Position numbers and translations under genes: made by a program
The notes under the pieces: generated by a model
What the model was told of the DNA's origin: nothing
The model's input: only the letters and a program-made list of their open reading frames with translations
Database searches by the model: none
Assembly: GCA_001179505.1 (NCBI GenBank)
Contig: CDMY01000781.1
Span: 9,293 to 73,292, forward strand
From: Vitrella brassicaformis
Taxonomy: Eukaryota > Sar > Vitrellaceae
Reading direction: 5' to 3'
DNA length: 64,000 nt
Shown here: positions 58,865-64,000 of the stretch, piece after piece
How positions within the stretch are numbered: the stretch's first letter is position 1
Layout of the letters: each line of letters begins with the position of its first letter

Positions 58865-61800
58865 CTATCTGTGTCTTCGCGAGGCGGCCTTGATGTGAGG
58901 GGGCGGCGGGAAGATCCTGCGCAGCTTCTTCACCGACCTGCACCGCACCCATCACACAACGGACAGAGATCACACGGATGGGACGAGGCATCCATCCCCG
59001 TCTGTCTGTGTGCATGTGTCTGCATGTGTGTGTGTGTGTGTGTGTGAGGGACATACTTGAAGTAGGACTGCACTAGCTCCTCCCACTCGTCCTGCAGGGC
59101 CTTCTTCATCTGGGACACACCAACACACCAACCAACCAACACACCACACCGCCACACAACGACCAGTGAGCCCAGCAGCTGCGGCTGTCTGCGGCTGTCC
59201 TCTCCTGGCTTCCATCAAGTGTGTGTATGTAATGCGATGAGATGGGTGCAATGCATGGGCGACAAAAAACCTCTACATGGATGGATGGTTCGTGTGTCGA
59301 TATACACACGCATCCCTTCTCATCTCCTCTCCTCTCCTACTCTCGATGTGTGAACGTGGTGTGTGTGGTGCCGTGTCGTGTTGTATGTGTGTATGTGTGT
59401 GTGTGTGTACCGTACCCAGTGTCTAGTGAGGGTGCGATCACCGTTCCACATGTCACACAGGCAGAAGTAATCCAAGTCACCCTAATCAATGACGGACGGA
59501 CGGACGAGGAAGGGAAGAACGCCGAGACCACAAGGGCGGTGGACGAGATGGGATGAGATGAGCAGAGACAGATGAGAAGAGACGAGGAAGGGTACATGCC
59601 AAACCACAGCACAGCACAGCACAGCAGCAGAGGGGAAACAGTGAGTACAGTGAGTGACTACGCACAGAGCTAGCTACCGTGCTACTGTTCTACGGCGGCC
59701 ATGACTAATACCTCCATCCCAACCTAACTGCCCGTCTCCCTACCTCCCTGCCTGTCTGCCTGGCTGACCGCCCTCCGTCCCTCACTCACCTCTTCCTTTG
59801 AGACGGTATGGAACTCCTCGATGAGGTCCTTGCGCACCCGGTGCTTCACACTAAGGCGGTAGGTCTGCAGCCAGTCACCATCCTCGCCGCCACTGCCACC
59901 ACCGGCCCCGCCCAGACCCAGAACCAGCCCGTTGGACGCACTGCTGGACGAGGGCACTGCCTCCAGCTCCATGCTGTCGCTGTGGTGGCCATTGTGGTAT
60001 CCGTTGGTGTGGCCGTTGCTGCTGGTGCCGGGCGCCAGGTATGACGGTGGGATCTGCGCCGGCAGGGGATGCGGCAGCAGACGAGCGAACTGGAGCACCT
60101 CCGTCATCCTGATTGACAGATGCCAACGATATGCGCAGGGAGGGAGGGGAGGGAGGGAGGGAGGGGAGGATAGTGTGTGTGCGTAAGGTAAGTGTCGTTG
60201 TCGACCGACCGAGTGGCCTGCTGTTTGGTTTCCTTCATGTTGAGAACGAGGCAGTCGATGGTAGGAATGGAGCCCGTCGCGTCGCCCTTGCCCGCATCCG
60301 GATTCACCTTCTTCTGCACCATAAATGGGACGGACGGACAGACACCCACACAGACCAGACCATACAGGATGGGATGCAAAGCATAGACGAACTTTCGTCG
60401 TGTTGTTGTGTGCCGCTCACTGACTGACCATCTTACGCCCCTCGCTCCTGCCCATAGACCGTTTCCCTCGCCCCCCGCGCAACGACATCCCCGACCGACC
60501 GGTGCCGTGGTGGCTCGCACCACCACCAACGCCAACGCCCCCGCCCCCAGCGGCTGCTGCCGCACTACTGCTACTGGCCCCGCCGCCATCCCTGCCCCTC
60601 GCCCGGCTCCTGGTGCTCATGGCCACGTCCCTGGCGGCCACCGCCGGCACGCCGCTGTCGATGTCCATGCCATCACCCACACTCAGCCGGCGCTTCTGGC
60701 TCCGGCGGGACATGCCACCAGACGCTGCACTTGCCGACGCGGCTGCGGCTGCCGACGATGCTGCACCAGGGACGCCGTTGGGCATCATGAGTCCGGCCAT
60801 GAGCACGTCGGACTCCTCCGACTGCTGGCGCTCGGCAGCCGACCGCGTCCAGCGTCTGCTGCTGTCGCGCGGGGGCCGCCCGCCACTCGAGGCCCCCGTG
60901 TCGTTGAGGGCGTTGTGGAGGGCGCGGGTGCGGTTGCGCGTGCGGTCTAGGGGGAGCTCCGGCTGGAAGTGGCCGTTGGTGAGGCCCAGGCCGCTGCTGG
61001 CCGGGAAGGCCGCTGATGCCGAGCTGGGAACCTCTGCCCCTGGGGGAGGGGGGTAGAGTGCGAGAGGGGACACGAGGTTGCGATCGATGGCTAGCTTGAC
61101 CGTAACGACGTCACGCAGCTGGACGAACGCCGGGGCAGGGTCTTCGACGCCCATCTGGTGGATGGATGGATCACACACACAGCACAGAGGGACGGGGAGG
61201 GGAGGGAGGGGGAGGGCGAGGGGGAAAGACGTGTCTCATGGTGTGGTGGTGTTGCGCTCTGTGGGTTGGTGTTACCTGCCCGACGTCGGGATCGTCCAGG
61301 GTCTGCTGATAGATCAGCTGCAACAACTCCATACCAACTCCTGCACACACAACACAACACAACACAATGCCGCTCTCCCATCCCCGTCTCCGTGCAGTGA
61401 GTGCATCGCACTGACTGACCTTTTCTCTGATAGTGCGGGAAGATGAGGAACTGCGAGAGGCGGCGGCGGCTGCTCGGGAGGCTCCAGAAGGTGTAGGTGG
61501 TGGCAAACCCGCAGAGGCTCAGGCACCCCGGCCGCCCGCTCGACGCACGGGGTCTCAGCTTGCGGCTGTGGGACGGGTAGTCGACGCCGCCAGGCGACGT
61601 CAGGGGCCGCTTGTAGGCGACGTACACGTGCCACCGCTCATCCTGGTCGATCTCCGAGATGCCGTCGATGAACCAGTGCAGGAACCACTCCATCCGCCGG
61701 TGGAGCGACTTGAACTCGCTATCGTCGAAGGTGCACCGTCTCACCTCGATCTGCTCGTCCCCCGCCCCCGCCGTGTGCCCCAACACCCCCACCCGCTCCC

Positions 61801-62371
61801 CTGGCGGCAGGAATGGCCACCCACGGGTCGTCCGACACTCGAGCTTGGCCACGAAGTCATGCTCCGAAGGGCAGAACCCGCCCGGGAAGGCCACGTTGGT
61901 GAGGCAGGCCATGACGCGCTCGCGGGAGGCCTGGAAGGACGGGCTCTCGCCCTCCACCTTCACGAACAGGTCGAAAGTGTCCGGGATGTAGTAGATGCGG
62001 ACTGCGAGCTCCTCGAACCCCATAATGACCTGGTCGGTGTCGAAGAAGTGGTGGGCGAAGGAGGGCGAGAAGGTCACCGGCGGCTTGCGATAGTCGTCTA
62101 GGCACTCGCAGGGGTGGAAGAAGACGCTAGAGAGGGCGTTGACGCGCAGCGAGCGGGTGCCGACGCGACCTTCGAGCCTCTGTTTCTTGGATGACGGCTC
62201 CCCCATGCTACTGGGGTTGCTCGACGCCCCCTGGTGGCGGCGTGAAGATGACGAAGAGGTGATGGGCAGTCGGAGCGGCTCAGAAACGGAAGGGGAAGTG
62301 CCCTCGGCCGGCTGGGGGTGAGCTCGGGTGCTCCGGCGCGGCCATACACGATCTAGTAACCCAGTTAACAT
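58865..62371 (-). CDS. HAT1: Histone acetyltransferase type B catalytic subunit HAT1
   Basis: Exons 62371-61420, 61340-61276, 61154-60429, 60313-60210, 60108-59790, 59481-59416, 59109-59057, 58937-58865; 2358 nt, 785 residues in phase. HAT1 acetylates newly made histone H4 before deposition. Visible: SPSFAHHFFDTDQVIMGFEEL and IYYIP (N-terminal domain), WFIDGISEID, LCGFATTYTFWSLP, SQFLIFPHYQRKG then VGMELLQLIYQ (acetyl-CoA P-loop), and MGVEDPAPAFVQLRD, where the acidic V-E-D-P motif is typical of Hat1. At 785 residues it is about twice the yeast protein; a Gly/Ala/Ser/Arg-rich insert of about 230 residues follows the core, with further linkers before the C-terminal helical domain. Start chosen at 62371, downstream of the promoter-like element. 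Confidence 0.93.
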
Positions 62372-62392
62372 CGTACACCATCCGCCAGCCGA

Positions 62393-62400
62393 TGCGAGCT
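62393..62400 (-). promoter_or_regulatory. TGCGAGCT element upstream of HAT1
   Basis: One copy 22 bp upstream of the minus-strand ATG at 62371. Confidence 0.4.
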
Positions 62401-62573
62401 CACTCCACTCGGATCGGGGTCGGCAAAATCGCCTCAAAATTCAGTAATTGTTGACGAATCGTGGGGAATACGCATAGCTCTCTGGTATGCCCTTACTGTT
62501 CCCACTCCTCTTCTCGAAAGGCCACCCGCGATCAGGGTTTCGTTAAACAATCACGCCCTAACTCCCCAATTTG

Positions 62574-62581
62574 AGCTCGCA
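62574..62581 (+). promoter_or_regulatory. AGCTCGCA element upstream of the SLC35B1-like gene
   Basis: Copy within TTTGAGCTCGCAGGCTCGCATG, about 100 bp before the ATG at 62681; a second partial GCTCGCA follows. Confidence 0.4.
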
Positions 62582-62680
62582 GGCTCGCATGTGGATCCAA
62601 GTCACACAACACGTAAGAATGAGAGAATGATGGTGCTGTGCGGATTTTGACCTAGTACGTGGACCACCATTATTGCCGCC

Positions 62681-64000
62681 ATGTCTGGTGCTCCCGCTCT
62701 GAAGCGGGGTGCAAGCAGAGTGGTCAAGCTCGTGAGGAGCGCCTCGTACGTCCTGGAACACACCTCAGCTGCCACCCTTGCGGAGTCGGCCTCAATCACT
62801 CTCGCCATTTACACCTTCTTCTTTGCCTTCGGTGAGGAGAGGAGAGGGGAGGGGTGTGCTACGGGAGAGGACGACGCTCTGTGTGTATTCGGGTGTGTGT
62901 GTGTCATTGCAGGCCTTTCGCAGCAGAAGATATATCAATATGGCACAGGTGAGCAACACACAGCAAACGCCATGTGCTGGTTGTGTTGTGCGTTGGTGAC
63001 TGTGTTGTGTGTGTTGTGTGTGTGTTGGTGGTCTGTCTGTCTGTCTGTCTGCAGGGCACGACAAGTTCCGCTACAGCAACTTCCTGCTGCTGGTGTCATC
63101 GATGGCCAACTTCGTGCTCTCCTTCGGCATCATCCTGGTGCGGAAGCGGTTCTCGTGGCACCGTGCCACACAGCACCTCTGCACAAAGGCCGTCCTCAAC
63201 CGAGTCGTCTTCCTCGGTGAGCGAGCGACTCGATGCTCACATGGATGATATGTGTCGATTGGTGTGGTGGTTTTGATAGAGATCTTTTACTGTTCGCTGA
63301 CGAGTGTGCTGGGCAAGGTGAGTGGGTACCATGCCCTGACGCTGGTGGACTACCCCACACAAGCACTGGCCAAGTGCGCCAAACCGGTAGGTAGGCAGGC
63401 AGGCAGGACAGACGGCAGGCAGGGAACCCTCCACTCCTTTGCACTCTCCTGCTGTGTGGGCGATAGGAACGACGTGTGTCTGTCTTGTCTGTCTGTCGAG
63501 TGCAGGTGTCGATAGTGATATTGGGGTTCCTCCACTTCAAGCGTCGGTACAGCACCAGCGAGGTCGTCAACGCCTTCTGGATCGTCGGCTCACTCGTCAT
63601 ATTCAACCTGGCCAACATCAAAGCCGCTGAAAACAATGTGGGGGGGGCGAGCAAGCAGCGAATGGACGGACATCGGGAGGCTCACCTCACTTGGCATCTG
63701 AGGTGCGCGCGCGTGTGTGTGTGCAGGCTGTCAACACTCTGTGGGGTAATCTGATGCTGCTCTTCTCGTTGACGTGCGATGGGATGACGGGATCACGGTA
63801 CGCCTTGCTTGCGATCCGCTGAGCGCAGAGCACAGGAAGCCCGCTGCCCATGTTCTCTCTGTGTTTGTTGGTCGTTCAGGCAGGATGTGTTGTCGCGTCA
63901 GTTCCGGTTCACGTCCTACGAGATGATGTGCGTCCTCAACGGATTCTCAATCGTATTCGCGAGTAAACACTGAACCAACCACGACAGGCAGACGAACACA
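62681..64000 (+). CDS. SLC35B1-type UDP-galactose/nucleotide-sugar transporter (3' end missing)
   Basis: Exons 62681-62831, 62913-62948, 63055-63216, 63280-63386, 63506-63637, 63727-63797 and 63880 to at least 63962; in phase. The protein begins with a hydrophobic helix after a basic N terminus, then GLSQQKIYQYG, which matches the QEKIT motif after helix 1 of the family, LVDYPTQALAKCAKP, a hallmark of UGTREL/SLC35B1 transporters, VSIVILGFLHFKRRYS, and LLFSLTCDGMTGSRQD with its D-G-x-T-G-x-x-Q-D motif. These ER/Golgi carriers import UDP-galactose, UDP-glucose or ATP. About two thirds of the protein is present. A GTAAAC donor at 63963 probably opens another intron; otherwise the frame stops after three more codons. 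Confidence 0.88.

Larger units (their letters stand above)
62372..62680. other. Divergent intergenic region, probable bidirectional promoter
   Basis: Shared by HAT1 and the nucleotide-sugar transporter; has elements at both ends, listed separately, and an AT-richer middle. Confidence 0.45.

Noticed and set aside
61433-62101. 222-codon plus-strand frame opposite HAT1
   Set aside because: Purely the complement of the conserved HAT1 core.
63963-63973. Stop codon ending the SLC35B1-like gene
   Set aside because: The family needs about 100 more residues; a GTAAAC donor precedes the stop, so the gene likely continues past the window.

Overview
The window is nuclear DNA from an intron-dense, GC-rich alga. 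It fits a chromerid alveolate, with Vitrella brassicaformis the closest match I know. The reasons are: an ApiAP2-type transcription factor; three proteins whose N termini look like signal peptide plus transit peptide, as used for a complex plastid; a plastid-type ATP/ADP translocase; many short spliceosomal introns (mostly about 50-120 nt) with (TG)n runs before the acceptor; and very frequent GATG and CAGA microsatellites between genes. Organism identity is inference. No rRNA, tRNA, CRISPR array or prokaryotic operon was recognised.

Layout, left to right: a 5'-truncated CBM20 plus ankyrin-repeat protein (+, to 3406); a small protein with an internally duplicated exon (+, 4182-5106); a Sulfotransfer_4-type protein (-, 5939-7178) head to head with the spliceosomal WD40 protein PLRG1/Prp46 (+, 7341-9465); an alpha/beta hydrol­ase with a plastid-type leader (-, 9893-11541); an FtsX-like permease (-, 11675-15292) head to head with an NTT-type ATP/ADP translocase (+, 15609-18306); ribonucleotide reductase small subunit (-, 19619-21496) head to head with aspartate aminotransferase (+, 21929-24039); a lower-GC degenerate island with OTU-like and trypsin-like relics (24556-26470); a small HMG-box-like protein (-, 26958-28089); a SnoaL/NTF2-like protein (-, 28567-29462) head to head with an MFS transporter (+, 29594-31590).

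The right half holds a 1521-aa ApiAP2 factor (-, 32592-37576) head to head with a candidate carbohydrate-binding protein (+, 37936-41117); a repeat-rich gene desert (41118-43607); a CCDC137-like protein (-, 43608-44853) head to head with a coiled-coil protein (+, 45330-47892); a large unknown membrane protein (+, 48255-52022); a GT17 glycosyltransferase (+, 52411-54244); a plastid HEASH metalloprotease-like protein (-, 54574-56249) head to head with the PP1 inhibitor PPP1R11/YPI1 (+, 56410-57187); histone acetyltransferase HAT1 (-, 58865-62371) head to head with an SLC35B1-type nucleotide-sugar transporter (+, 62681 to the right edge).

The genes do not form one pathway; this is ordinary mixed nuclear content. 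The most interesting shared structure is a recurring TGCGAGCT / AGCTCGCA element, often as a close inverted pair, within about 10-180 bp of most start codons and placed between the start codons of the divergent gene pairs. It looks like a core-promoter element of this genome. Exon boundaries were set by hand from GT/AG (one GC/AG) signals; except where stated, the exons of each gene sum to a whole number of codons and join in phase.
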